A stretch of 64,000 nt of DNA. Origin: Azoarcus sp. L1K30 (lineage in GTDB: Bacteria; Pseudomonadota; Gammaproteobacteria; Burkholderiales; Rhodocyclaceae). The position numbers and the translations under genes are program-made. The DNA lies in NCBI RefSeq assembly GCF_018122735.1, contig NZ_JAGRRD010000001.1:3934281-3998280 (forward strand). Reading direction: 5' to 3'. This document shows, piece after piece, positions 8,497-17,074 of this stretch (position 1 is its first letter; each line of letters starts with the position of its first letter). The notes under the pieces were generated by a model. It made no database searches. It was not told the DNA's origin and saw only the letters and a program-made list of their open reading frames with translations.

Positions 8497-10739
8497 TATG
8501 CTTTGCTCCATGTCAGCAGTGCTCGTCGAACATCTTCAAGCAAGGTGTTCCAGTCGCCTGAGTGTTGCTGTCTGAAGATCCGGGAACTCGGGTACCAAGG
8601 CATGGAGGACGACTTCAGCCCGTAACGCCATTCCGGGATTTTGGGCGCGAGGACCCACACCGGTGTCCCAAGGGCCCCCGCGTAGTGAACCGTCGTATTG
8701 CACACGGAGATCACCAGGTCCAGCGACGAGATCAATGCTGAGAATTCGTCGAGGTCCGAGATTGACTCTGGCCAATAATGCAAATCGAGCCCGGTCTCTC
8801 CACATCGTTGGACGTCGGTCTCGACTTTTCCGTACTGCAGACACACCCACTCGGCATCACAGGCTTTTGATAGTGGGGCAAATGCCGTCGCATCAAGTGA
8901 TCGGACTGCAGTGCGGGTGTGCTCTGTGCCTCCACGCCAGGAAATCCCGATGCGTGGTCGTCCTGTGCGACCAGCGATCTGCGCACGCCAATGCTCGGTT
9001 CGAAGTTCGTCGGCTCTCAGGTAGCCGGCGTGTTTGGGAAAGCTCTGGAGGTCCCGTCTGAAGTGGCGAGGAAGATCTCCTGCAGGGACGTAGTAATCCA
9101 TGGGGCCAAGTGCCTTGACCCATTCAAGGCCGCGATCTTGTTGGCTGCCAATGACTTCGCACTCGGGAAAGGACCGGGCCAAGGTTGGAGCGATACGTGA
9201 TATTGCTTCGACGACGACACGCGACGGGCCTTGAGCAAGGAGATCAGGCAGGCAGGAGGCGAACATCACCTGATCGCCAAGCCCTTGTTCAGCAAGGACA
9301 ACGATGCGCTTGCCGGTGAGTGTTTCACCATTCCAGTGTGGGAAAGGGAGGGTGCGGAAGTGCTTGGAGTCGCTAAGGTTTCTATATGCATAACCATCCC
9401 ACCCGTCGGCGAATCTTTCATGCAGGAGCAGTATGGAAGATTGCAGGAATCTCAGATGCGGGTTGTTGGGTTCGTGCTTGAGGTATTCTTCGAGCAATGG
9501 CTGCGCTTCATCGAATCGGCCGGAGAAAATGAGCGCATTGGCATAGCTGCCAACTACTGCGGGCAATAGTTGCGGTGCTTCTGTCAACAGCCGCTGGTAA
9601 AGGTCGATTGCTTCGTCGTACCGACAAGTAGCCATCATGTTGTTTGCAATCAGTGCCCGCGTGGTCGGAGAGTCGTCCTGCAGCAAGGCACGCTCGAGAA
9701 ACGGGGTGCTTTCGACGAACCGTTCCTGCTTTCCTAGGAGTTCCGACATGTCCAGCAGCGCAGATAGCGGGGCCTTCTCCCCGGCAACCGCTTCGCGAAG
9801 ATAGCGATCCGCGAGCGCCAGGTTGCCCATGGCCATCTGCAGAGAGCCCATGGTTCCGGAGATTTCCGGTGTTGAGGCATTGTGAGCAAGGAAAATGTTC
9901 AGCGTGTCCACTCCCCCTTGCGCATCTCCGGCTGCTAGATGGAGGCGCGCAAGTTGGGTTGCGAGCGAACTATCCCGTGGTGATTCAGTGAAAAGCCGCT
10001 CAGCCAAGGATATTGCTTGATCTAGCTCGTTCGCGGCCGTTAGTTGCTCCAGTCGGTCAAGGTCCGTAGTCGGCCCGAGCGGAGGCTCCTCGCCTTGGTC
10101 CAAACTGTTATCTTTTGAGGGTACCCCTGCCTCTTCCGCATCGGCGTCGAGTTGTTCCCGATTCCGTATGGCATGTTCGAACGCTGGGTCCAGTGAAAGG
10201 GCCCGATCAAAGGCATAGGCCGCGTCGCGCCGCTTGCCTGCTGCCCGACGAGCGATACCGAGATTGTTCCAGGATGCCTTGTCCATGGGGTCAAGGCGGA
10301 CTGCCTCTTTGAGGATCCGTTCAGCAATAGCATGATTGCCGAGTTGAAGCTGGCACAATCCAAGCTGTGCCCGAAATCGCGCGTTGTCAGGTGCCGCGCC
10401 GATGGCGAACTGTGCGTGGCGCAGGGCTGCAGTGAAGTCGGCCCGCTCGCCCAAGATCAACGATAGGCCATGATGTGCTTCAGGCTGACTGGGGTCTTGA
10501 TCAAGCGCTGCCTTGAAGGCTCTTTCGGCATCCGTGTCGCGGCGCTCGAAGTACGCGAGCTCTCCTTCCAGGCATTCGACGGTTGCCGGTGGGACGTGAT
10601 TCTTCCGCGACAATGCGTTGATTGAACGTCTGGCATCCGAAAACGCTCTCTGACGAATTTGAGCCCGGATCTCTTCCGGTGTTGTCGCCCCTTTTCGAAT
10701 GAGCGACGATTTCGCAAGGCTGATGAGTTGGGCGAACAT
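8496..10739 (-). CDS. TPR protein with GT9/heptosyltransferase-like C-terminal domain
   Basis: A 747-residue cytoplasmic protein. Residues ~1-440 are many TPR units (for example PSQPEAHHGLSLILGERADFTAAL and KASWNNLGIARRAAGKRRDAAYAF). Residues ~460-740 look like a family-9 glycosyltransferase: GKRIVVLAEQGLGDQVMFASCLP, then GISWRGGTEHTRT, then a nucleotide-sugar site SLDLVISVCNTTVHYAGALGTPVWVL. This resembles TPR-GT proteins that modify surface proteins or glycans. It lies immediately upstream of the pilin gene, so pilin glycosylation is an attractive inference. I chose the ATG at 10739 over the one at 10757 because AGG lies six bases before it, and nothing similar precedes the earlier codon. 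Confidence 0.82.
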   Translation of the reverse strand: MFAQLISLAKSSLIRKGATTPEEIRAQIRQRAFSDARRSINALSRKNHVPPATVECLEGELAYFERRDTDAERAFKAALDQDPSQPEAHHGLSLILGERADFTAALRHAQFAIGAAPDNARFRAQLGLCQLQLGNHAIAERILKEAVRLDPMDKASWNNLGIARRAAGKRRDAAYAFDRALSLDPAFEHAIRNREQLDADAEEAGVPSKDNSLDQGEEPPLGPTTDLDRLEQLTAANELDQAISLAERLFTESPRDSSLATQLARLHLAAGDAQGGVDTLNIFLAHNASTPEISGTMGSLQMAMGNLALADRYLREAVAGEKAPLSALLDMSELLGKQERFVESTPFLERALLQDDSPTTRALIANNMMATCRYDEAIDLYQRLLTEAPQLLPAVVGSYANALIFSGRFDEAQPLLEEYLKHEPNNPHLRFLQSSILLLHERFADGWDGYAYRNLSDSKHFRTLPFPHWNGETLTGKRIVVLAEQGLGDQVMFASCLPDLLAQGPSRVVVEAISRIAPTLARSFPECEVIGSQQDRGLEWVKALGPMDYYVPAGDLPRHFRRDLQSFPKHAGYLRADELRTEHWRAQIAGRTGRPRIGISWRGGTEHTRTAVRSLDATAFAPLSKACDAEWVCLQYGKVETDVQRCGETGLDLHYWPESISDLDEFSALISSLDLVISVCNTTVHYAGALGTPVWVLAPKIPEWRYGLKSSSMPWYPSSRIFRQQHSGDWNTLLEDVRRALLTWSKA

Positions 10740-10826
10740 GGAAACCTGACGGTGCATCCAAAGGACTCAATGTACCAAGAATCACGCAATTCATCTGCTC
10801 TTGCCAGGATCGTGAAGGCGTCAGGC

Positions 10827-10856
10827 ATGACAATTCGGGGGCGTCTTTCGTGTCAA
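10827..10856 (-). promoter_or_regulatory. Candidate promoter before the TPR/GT9 gene
   Basis: On the minus strand TTGACA (10851-10856) is 18 bases from TGTCAT (10827-10832). A second TTTGACA and a GTCAA-CAT-TTGAC palindrome lie just upstream within 10861-10882. The -35 element is perfect but the -10 is poor. The palindrome could be an operator. The rest of 10740-10914 holds no gene. Confidence 0.35.
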
Positions 10857-10914
10857 AAATCGACAAGATGTCAAATGTTGACGGTCATGATGGGTGCCTA
10901 TCCCGCCTGGCCGC

Positions 10915-11862
10915 TCAGTACGCAATGCACGATTCGCATACGGTGCCGCGGACGTCACGCTTGAGATGTGCTTCACGAAGCCGGACGAATTCCGGGGCGT
11001 TCCAGGCGTCCATGAACGATGTTACGTTCAGATCGCCCATGGTCCAGTTTGCAGTGGCGTCAAAGCAGCAGGCGGAAAGCTTGCCCTCTGCGGTAACGTG
11101 CCCTTCGGTAAAGGCGGACCAGCACGGTAGCGGTTCCCTGAGTGCCTCGAGTCGCCCCTGGTTGCCGGCGGTTGGACGATATCCCAGTTCCTCTTCCCTT
11201 TGTACCGCGAATGCCCCCATCGAGTAGAGCGGGAGCCAATAGTGCTCGTCCACATATGGGCGAACCTTTTCGTCCAGCAGCTGCTCCATCTTCTGTTGCT
11301 GTTCGCCGTCATACCGAATCGACGACGCGTACAGGCCCGTCTTGTAGCCACCGCTGTTCCGAACCTCCCAGCCCGCTTGAATATTCTCCAGCGCGGTATG
11401 GAAAAGCTTCTTCGAGACGCCCATGACTGATTCGAACTGTGTTTCGTCGGCAGCATTGACCGACCATTTGAGCGAGTCGAGTCCTGCTTTCATGCACGCT
11501 TCGATCGCCTCCGGAAACGCCATTGAGGCATTCGAGGTCAAGAACACATAGGGCATTGTTATCTCGTGCTTGAGGTAGTCGATACAGTCGACCAGGAGAC
11601 GAGGGTTCATGAATGACTCGCCAAGGTAGAACACGCCGATCTCCTCTACGCCGGCGTCGCGCATCTCACGCGTGATGCGTTTGAAGAGTTGGAAGTCCAT
11701 GTCCCACTTCGGTTGAACTGCCCGGGACCTCAGCGCGCAAAAGCCGCAGCGATAATTGCAGCGTGGCGAGATCTCGATCTTCACGCTCTTTGGCGCGGGG
11801 AGCGTGGCGTGCCTGTAGGCTTCCGGAATGCGGGTGATTGCGTCAATGCGCGTGGTGATCAT
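10915..11862 (-). CDS. Radical SAM/SPASM protein
   Basis: A 315-residue radical SAM enzyme. The cluster motif is CNYRCGFC (CxxxCxxC) near residue 33, followed by a TIM-barrel pattern with LGESFMNPRL and FLTSNAS. The C-terminus has a SPASM-like set of cysteines: PCWSAF, LSACCFDA, and VCESCIAY at the very end. SPASM enzymes modify peptides, proteins or small molecules with auxiliary Fe-S clusters; some act in surface-glycan or peptide maturation. No short precursor-peptide gene is obvious beside it. I prefer the ATG at 11862, with GAGG upstream, to the in-frame GTG at 11877. It stands 175 bases upstream of the TPR/GT9 gene on the same strand. Confidence 0.83.
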   Translation of the reverse strand: MITTRIDAITRIPEAYRHATLPAPKSVKIEISPRCNYRCGFCALRSRAVQPKWDMDFQLFKRITREMRDAGVEEIGVFYLGESFMNPRLLVDCIDYLKHEITMPYVFLTSNASMAFPEAIEACMKAGLDSLKWSVNAADETQFESVMGVSKKLFHTALENIQAGWEVRNSGGYKTGLYASSIRYDGEQQQKMEQLLDEKVRPYVDEHYWLPLYSMGAFAVQREEELGYRPTAGNQGRLEALREPLPCWSAFTEGHVTAEGKLSACCFDATANWTMGDLNVTSFMDAWNAPEFVRLREAHLKRDVRGTVCESCIAY

Positions 11863-12038
11863 GATGCTTGGCCTCACTCATTGGATACATGCGGAGTAGA
11901 GGCCGATTCGAGCAGGATGGCGTTGACCTGAATCAACGGAGAGGGTCTGGGGCGGCCTGAGCGGGGAAGTGCGTCGTGATTAAGCCCGCCAATGCCGTCG
12001 AGCAGTCAAGGTAGAAGCCCCCAGACCTGCATCCCGCT

Positions 12039-12761
12039 TCAATCGTGCATGCGTCGACGTCCCGCAAACCCAGCCGCCATCCCGATCACCAGCAGCGCAA
12101 GCACGCCTGGTTCCGGCACGCTCTGCGCGCGTCGCGTTACCGTAAGCTGGTCCTGGGAGTTGCCGGCGCTCAACGCGACGAAGTCGTACAGCGAGGATGT
12201 GTAGGCCTGGTTTCCGAGTTGGGTGTTCCAGATCGCGAGATCATTGATCCACGTAGTGGCCAGTGCGGTGGCCGTGCCGAATGCCGAGGTTGTGAGGAAC
12301 TTTCCGCTGCTCAGACTGAGGTTGGCGCCGTCAGTCACGATCTCCCATAAGGCAAGTTGGAAGGCGGATGCGGCGTCGGTCAGGGTGGTGACGGCCTCGT
12401 AGTGAAGATCGTACAGGCGGGCGATCAGGTTTTGCTGGGGCTGATCGAAGCGGCCTGCCAGCGCGCCGCTACTGAACAGCGTGTCGCCGCTGAGAAGGGC
12501 CGTCTTGGGTTCGATGCAGAAGGAACCGAGCAGCCCGCTTGCGTAACTCGTTTCACCTGGTGCCTTCTGTTTGAAGGTCAGCATGCCGGCACTGACACCA
12601 GAGTTCTTGTAGGTGCCGTTGTTGAACACGCTGATGGTGCCGGTTTTTGCCCCGGAGACTAGGCCCTGGAAGTTGAGGATCAGGTCGGCGTGGGCGAGGT
12701 TGGCGCTCAGCGCAGCTGCAGTACCGATGGCCAGTGCGGCGAAGAAGGAGCGTAGGCGCAT
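12039..12761 (-). CDS. PEP-CTERM exported protein
   Basis: A 240-residue protein with an N-terminal signal peptide (MRLRSFFAALAIG..., cleavage near AHA|D) and a C-terminal exosortase sorting signal. The signal is VPEP, a hydrophobic stretch (GVLALLVIGMAAGFAG) and an RRR cluster. The body (DLILNFQGL, SFCIEPKTALL, AASAFQLALWEIV) resembles small secreted PEP-CTERM proteins of Rhodocyclales. Such proteins are thought to be exported, cut by exosortase (XrtA/EpsH) and released or anchored in the extracellular polysaccharide; no exosortase is in the window. No sigma-54 signature was found upstream, unlike the PEP-CTERM gene at 47371. Confidence 0.88.
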   Translation of the reverse strand: MRLRSFFAALAIGTAAALSANLAHADLILNFQGLVSGAKTGTISVFNNGTYKNSGVSAGMLTFKQKAPGETSYASGLLGSFCIEPKTALLSGDTLFSSGALAGRFDQPQQNLIARLYDLHYEAVTTLTDAASAFQLALWEIVTDGANLSLSSGKFLTTSAFGTATALATTWINDLAIWNTQLGNQAYTSSLYDFVALSAGNSQDQLTVTRRAQSVPEPGVLALLVIGMAAGFAGRRRMHD

Positions 12762-12915
12762 GCTGCGGGTTCCTGTTCATTTTCGATTGGCGGGGCGACC
12801 CCTTGGATGAGTGAATTATCCATATGATGCAAAAATGGCGAAAACGATAAAACCGTATGCATGTGCGATGAATCACGGTCGCCATGTCATTGTGCTCGTC
12901 GTGCGCACAACGATG

Positions 12916-12950
12916 CCCCTGCCCGATTGACTGAATCAATCGGGCAGGGG
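12916..12950 (-). terminator. Strong hairpin between the CoA-transferase and PEP-CTERM genes
   Basis: A perfect 15-base stem (12916-12930 with 12936-12950) closes a CTGAA loop. It follows the CoA-transferase stop by about 40 bases. The T-rich side (ATTTTAT) is on the plus strand, so it is a terminator or mRNA-stabilising hairpin whose polarity is uncertain. Confidence 0.65.
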
Positions 12951-12988
12951 ATTTTATCCGCGAGGCGCTGCCTCTCCCTCCAGTCCAA

Positions 12989-14284
12989 TCAGGCCAGATT
13001 CATCTTGCGCGCAGCTTCGCGCAACTCCGCACGGAAGTTCGGGTGTGCAATGCCGATGAGCGCTTCCGCCCGTTGCTTGGCCGTCTTGCCGCGCAGTTGC
13101 GCAACACCGTACTCGGTCACCACGTAGTTGATGTCGTTCTTGCTGGTGGTGACATGGGTGCCCGGGCACAGCACGGGCGCAATGCGCGAGATGGTGTCGT
13201 TCTTGGCAGTCGATGGCAGTACGATGAAGGCCTTGCCGTTCTTCGAGCGATTGGCTGCACGGACGAAGTCCACCTGTCCGCCGGTACCCGAGTAGGGCGT
13301 ATGGCCGAGGCTCTCCGAGCCGCACTGGCCGAGCAGGTCGATCTGCAGCGTGGCGTTGATGCAGCACAGATTGTCGTTGCGGGCGGCAATGTAGGGATCG
13401 TTGGTGAAATCGACCGGGTGCATTTCCAGCATCGGGTTGCGGTGCAGGAAGCGATACAGCTTGCGCGAGCCCAGCGCGAAGGTGGCGACCATCTTGCCGG
13501 GCATGAAAGTCTTGCGCTGGTTGGTGACGGCGCCGCTCTCGATCAGGGATAGGATGCCGTCGCCGATCATCTCGGTATGGATGCCGAGGTCGCGCTTGTG
13601 CTGCAGCTGCATCACGACCGCGTCGGGAATTCCGCCGTAGCCGATCTGCAGTGTGGCGCCATCGTCGATGAGTTCGGCCACGTGCTTGCCGATCGCTTCC
13701 TGGATGGGGCCGATGGTCGGCAGTCCGACTTCGAACAGTTCGTCATTGGTCTCCACCAGGCCTGCGACCTGCGAAATGTGGATGTGGCAGTCTCCGTTTG
13801 CGAAGGGGACGTTCGGATTGACTTCGAGCAGGACGACGCGTGCCTTGCGTACCGCTGCCATGGTGTAGTCGGGCGCGAGCGAGAGCGAGAAATAGCCGTG
13901 CTCGTCCATTGGCGAGGCCATGGTCATCACGACGTCTGCCGGTGACAGGCCACGATCGATCAGCATCGGCAGTTCGGAAAAATAGGCGGGAACGAAATCG
14001 ACCCAGCCCGATTGCCCGCCGGCGCGGGTTGCGCCGCCGAAGAAATACGCATCATGGCGGATGTTGGCGCGAGTCTCGGGATCGAGGTAGGCAAACTTGC
14101 GCAACGGCAGGATCTGACTGACTGCCACGTCGCTGAGGGTATGGCGGCGCTCGGACAGTGCCTGCAGCAAGGCAGGCGGCTCTCCTACGCCAGTCGGCAC
14201 GACGATGGTATTGCCATTGTTGACCATGCCGACTGCGTCGGCCGGACTCATCCTTTTCTGCTCGTAAAGCGTTTGCATGTTCAT
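12989..14284 (-). CDS. Acetyl-CoA hydrolase/transferase family enzyme (4-hydroxybutyrate CoA-transferase type)
   Basis: A 431-residue CoA-transferase. The signature LQIGYGGIP and the catalytic-glutamate segment HTEMIGDGILSL lie near the middle. SGTGGQVDFVRAANRSKNG and the C-terminal YVVTEYGVAQLRGKT are diagnostic of the acetyl-CoA hydrolase/4-hydroxybutyrate CoA-transferase family. It exchanges CoA between an acyl-CoA and a carboxylate, usually acetate, in the cytoplasm. The exact acid cannot be told from the sequence. It is about 88 bases downstream of the cobalamin operon's last gene but is probably a separate unit, with an inverted repeat (14343-14360) in between. Confidence 0.88.
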   Translation of the reverse strand: MNMQTLYEQKRMSPADAVGMVNNGNTIVVPTGVGEPPALLQALSERRHTLSDVAVSQILPLRKFAYLDPETRANIRHDAYFFGGATRAGGQSGWVDFVPAYFSELPMLIDRGLSPADVVMTMASPMDEHGYFSLSLAPDYTMAAVRKARVVLLEVNPNVPFANGDCHIHISQVAGLVETNDELFEVGLPTIGPIQEAIGKHVAELIDDGATLQIGYGGIPDAVVMQLQHKRDLGIHTEMIGDGILSLIESGAVTNQRKTFMPGKMVATFALGSRKLYRFLHRNPMLEMHPVDFTNDPYIAARNDNLCCINATLQIDLLGQCGSESLGHTPYSGTGGQVDFVRAANRSKNGKAFIVLPSTAKNDTISRIAPVLCPGTHVTTSKNDINYVVTEYGVAQLRGKTAKQRAEALIGIAHPNFRAELREAARKMNLA

Positions 14285-14342
14285 ACTCTCTCTCCTATCA
14301 ACTGCTTTTATATACGTCTCTATCAGGGATTATACGTATATT

Positions 14343-14360
14343 CCATACCTACGCGTATGG
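14343..14360. promoter_or_regulatory. Inverted repeat upstream of the CoA-transferase gene
   Basis: CCATAC and GTATGG flank a six-base spacer, and ATACGTATA-like sequence lies just beside it (14325-14340). The AT-rich 88-base gap is the likely promoter/operator of the CoA-transferase gene. The regulator is unknown. Confidence 0.4.
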
Positions 14361-14372
14361 ATGAGAGGATGA

Positions 14373-14753
14373 TCAGTTCGCGCTGGACGGGCCTTGATGA
14401 AAGACAAGATCGGCAACGGGCTCACCGCCGCACAGATGTTGATCGATGATGCGTTGCATGTTCGTCGGCGTGACGTTGTAGTACCACACGCCGTCCGGTT
14501 GCACGCACAGGATCGGGCCGCCCTTGCATGCGGCAAAGCAGGACGCCCGGGTGCGCTTCACGCGTAAAGTGCCGGCGTCCAGTCCGGCGTGCCGGAAGCG
14601 CTCGCCGAGACTGTCGAACAAGGCCTGGGCGTCACTGTTGGCGTTGCATCGTGGGCCGGTACACACCAGCAAATGGCGGTGATAGTTGCCGAGTTTGGGT
14701 TTTTCCACAACGCCTTCGGCCACGGCGGTTTGCGTTGCGTCGTGGCGGTTCAT
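14373..14753 (-). CDS. Thioredoxin-fold 2Fe-2S ferredoxin of the cobalamin operon
   Basis: A 126-residue protein starting at ATG 14753. It has a thioredoxin-like 2Fe-2S ferredoxin signature: CTGPRCN near residue 31, then CFAACKGGP near residue 72 and VWYYNVTP. This resembles the NuoE/Shethna-type fold in which four cysteines hold one cluster. It overlaps the end of cobJ by four bases (ATGA), so it is translated with the corrin pathway. Related ferredoxins occur in cob operons of other bacteria. A role in electron supply to the anaerobic-type enzymes or in precorrin ring chemistry is plausible but inferred. The longer frame starting at 14888 lies inside cobJ and is not supported. Confidence 0.85.
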   Translation of the reverse strand: MNRHDATQTAVAEGVVEKPKLGNYHRHLLVCTGPRCNANSDAQALFDSLGERFRHAGLDAGTLRVKRTRASCFAACKGGPILCVQPDGVWYYNVTPTNMQRIIDQHLCGGEPVADLVFHQGPSSAN

Positions 14754-15727
14754 GCGCCTGCCTCCACGTCGGCGATTTCTGCGCTGCGCAGGTCGGCAAG
14801 CGTGGCGACGATGTAGTCGAGTGGCAGTACGTACCGCGCGGCAAGTTGCGCAGGTGTTTCGTGGCTGCCGCGCAGGGTCTCGAGCCACCCGCTGAGCCCT
14901 GTACTCAGCGAGCGTCCGGCCTGTTCGCCACTGCGGGTGGCACGCTCGCCATCTGCGACCTCGTATTTGTTGCCGTAGCCGCGCGGCGTCACCATCAGGC
15001 CGTCACGCACGAAGGTGTGCGAATTGCCGATGAGCACGGTCGTAAGCATGCCAATGTCGCACTCGCTCATCTTGTCCAGCGTGGTGAACTCGATACGCTG
15101 CTTTGGTCGATAGGCCGACTTGACGATCGCCACCGGGGTGTCGGGCCGGCGGTGACGCAGGAACAGGCGCTGGGCCTCGACGATCTGGCGCGTGCGGCGA
15201 CCGCTCTTGGGGTTATAGAGGGCGACCACGAAATCGGCGTAGGCGACCGCATCGAGGCGACGAGCGATGGTCGGCCAGGGGGTGAGCAGATCGGACAGCG
15301 AGATGGCGCAGAAGTCGTGCGTCAGCGGGGCGCCGACCAGCGCGGCGCAGGTGTTGAGTGCCGAGGCGCCGGGAATGATCTCGACCTCGATGTCCGACTC
15401 GGGCGTCCATCCGGCCTGAAACAGGACTTCGAAGGTAGGCCCGGCCATGCCATACACGCCGGCATCGCCGGACGAGATCAGCGCCACCTTTTTGCCTTGC
15501 CGGGCGCGGTCGAGCGATTCGATGGCGCGGTCGAGCTCTTCGGTCATCGACTTCCTGATCACTTCCTTGCCGTCGAGCAGGTCGGCGACCAGCTTGATAT
15601 AGGTGACATAGCCGATGATGGTGTCAGCCTCGGCGATGGCCGCGCGTGCGCGCGCGGTGAGGTGGTCGTGACTGCCGGGGCCGAGGCCCACCAGCATGAT
15701 CTTGCCCTTGGCGGTTGTCGTGTTCAT
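14750..15727 (-). CDS. cobJ: Precorrin-3B C17-methyltransferase
   Basis: A 325-residue tetrapyrrole methylase (CobJ/CbiH family). The SAM-binding start is [16 protein letters not shown], followed by [36 protein letters not shown], a [12 protein letters not shown] segment, and [23 protein letters not shown]. It methylates C17 with ring contraction. The C-terminal ~65 residues extend beyond the usual ~250-residue family length and read as an alpha-helical tail of unknown role. It overlaps the CbiG C-terminal gene by four bases and the ferredoxin gene by four bases. Confidence 0.95.
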   Translation of the reverse strand: MNTTTAKGKIMLVGLGPGSHDHLTARARAAIAEADTIIGYVTYIKLVADLLDGKEVIRKSMTEELDRAIESLDRARQGKKVALISSGDAGVYGMAGPTFEVLFQAGWTPESDIEVEIIPGASALNTCAALVGAPLTHDFCAISLSDLLTPWPTIARRLDAVAYADFVVALYNPKSGRRTRQIVEAQRLFLRHRRPDTPVAIVKSAYRPKQRIEFTTLDKMSECDIGMLTTVLIGNSHTFVRDGLMVTPRGYGNKYEVADGERATRSGEQAGRSLSTGLSGWLETLRGSHETPAQLAARYVLPLDYIVATLADLRSAEIADVEAGA

Positions 15728-16119
15728 TCGGTGATCCTTGCAATGGAGATGGTGGCGTTCTTGCCGTCAGGTCCGCGCACCTTGTGCTTTTCGACCAGCA
15801 GTGCGCCCTGCTCCGCATTGGCCGCGATCAGCGCGGCGGCTTCCGAGACCGAGGGCGTGCCGGTGTAGCGACGCACGGTGTCGGACGGGTTGGGTACCGC
15901 GATCGCGGCGAGGCGTGCGGCAGGGTGAAATGCGATGCGCCAGCCGTGAACGGCCGCGAGCACTGCCAGGCCGGGTTCGTCTTCCTTGAGGTCGATGCTG
16001 GCGACGGCGCCGACTGCGTCAAGGCCGACGCCGGCGGCCGCCAGCGCTTCATTGACTGCACGGGCGAGGGTTTCGAACGGGGTGCCGCGGTCGCAGCCGA
16101 GTCCAAGTGCGACTCTCAT
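15724..16119 (-). CDS. CbiG C-terminal domain protein (CobE-like)
   Basis: A 131-residue protein matching the C-terminal part of CbiG (CobE-like). It starts MRVALGLGCDRGTP, contains ASIDLKEDEPGLAVLAA and FHPAARLA, and ends with KHKVRGPDGKNATISIARI. In many organisms this domain is fused to the N-terminal part of cobalt-precorrin-5A hydrolase. Here the two halves are separate genes overlapping by four bases. It starts at ATG 16119 and its stop overlaps the cobJ start by four bases. Confidence 0.9.
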   Translation of the reverse strand: MRVALGLGCDRGTPFETLARAVNEALAAAGVGLDAVGAVASIDLKEDEPGLAVLAAVHGWRIAFHPAARLAAIAVPNPSDTVRRYTGTPSVSEAAALIAANAEQGALLVEKHKVRGPDGKNATISIARITE

Positions 16120-16892
16120 TGCACGCTCGCAGCAGTGGGGCGGTAGATGACCTTCTTGCCACTCAAACGCTCGGCAAGCGTGTCAGGCAGGCTTCGATTG
16201 CTGACCCACAGCACGGCGCCGAATGCATCCGGGTCGATGTCTTCGATGCGGTCGAAGCGGTGCAGATTGGCGGGCAAGGCGCCGCTGCGACCGTTGGCGT
16301 GACGCAGCCACCAGTCGGTGCTGCCGGCTTCCTGAACCAGCGCCACCGGTTCGTCATTCACGACGGCAGCGCTGGCCCGCACGATTTCGTCATGGCTGGC
16401 TTCGAAGGTCCAGCCCAGTTCGCGGCCCAGCAGGTCGACGGCAAGGGTTTCGCGAGCATCGGAGGCGGTGGTGAGCACCTGCTGCGCGCCAAGCGTGTGC
16501 GCGAGCATGCCCGCCAGCGCGTTGGCGCCGCCGAGGTGACCGGAGAGCACCGGGATGGCGTAACGTCCGGCTTCGTCGAGTACCACGATGCCGGGATCGC
16601 TTTCCTTGTTCTTCAAATGCGGAGCGATGAGTCGGACGACTGCGCCGAGTGAGACGATGCAGATGATGCCTTCGAAAGCCGCGAACAGTGCGGGAATCTG
16701 GTCACCGGTCTTGCCGGTGAAGCAGGCAAAGGCACCCGGTGCGGCCGCCTCGGCTTCGCTGTGGAACTTCTCCGGAGCGAACAGGGTGGCGCCGGGCAGG
16801 ACGGCCACCACCTTGCCGGCGAGCGCAATGCCGTGACGGGTGATCGAGACGACCGCGACTTTGTGATTGGGGAAGGGGAGGTGTTGGGTCAT
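16116..16892 (-). CDS. cbiG: Cobalt-precorrin-5A hydrolase, N-terminal/central part
   Basis: A 258-residue protein with the CbiG N-terminal and central regions: KVAVVSITRHGIALAG, CIVSLGAVVRLIAPHL, DPGIVVLDEAGRYAIPVLSGHLGGAN and TTASDARETLAVD. The enzyme opens the acetaldehyde-containing ring of cobalt-precorrin-5A, a step of the anaerobic pathway. The missing C-terminal domain is the next gene, overlapping by four bases (ATGA), so the two products probably act together. I chose ATG 16892 over the TTG at 16898. A 308-base gap separates it from cobI upstream. Confidence 0.92.
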   Translation of the reverse strand: MTQHLPFPNHKVAVVSITRHGIALAGKVVAVLPGATLFAPEKFHSEAEAAAPGAFACFTGKTGDQIPALFAAFEGIICIVSLGAVVRLIAPHLKNKESDPGIVVLDEAGRYAIPVLSGHLGGANALAGMLAHTLGAQQVLTTASDARETLAVDLLGRELGWTFEASHDEIVRASAAVVNDEPVALVQEAGSTDWWLRHANGRSGALPANLHRFDRIEDIDPDAFGAVLWVSNRSLPDTLAERLSGKKVIYRPTAASVQ

Positions 16893-17029
16893 GTGCAAAC
16901 GTCTTCTATAGGGTGGTCTTTCAGGTGGTGGCGATTGAACACGGCAGGGGGCTCGCGTGGAGCGCGCCGGGGTGTTCGGCCAGCGGGCTGTCGTGAGCGC
17001 CGGTTCGGCGGGCGGCGGCGGGGAAACAA

Positions 17030-17074
17030 GGCGATGTATGTCTGAGGGAGCGCAGCGAACGAGTTTGCATCGCC
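17030..17074. repeat. Intergenic palindromic element inside the cobalamin operon
   Basis: GGCGATG (17030-17036) and CATCGCC (17068-17074) bracket an AGCGCAGCGAACGAGTTT-like core that has the look of a dispersed intergenic palindrome. It lies in 16893-17200, the only large gap in a tightly packed operon. I see no gene in that gap; the open frames there have poor composition. Confidence 0.45.

Noticed and set aside
12762-12860. Sigma-54 promoter before the PEP-CTERM gene at 12039-12761
   Set aside because: A TTTTTGCA element is present but no GG lies ten bases upstream of GC.
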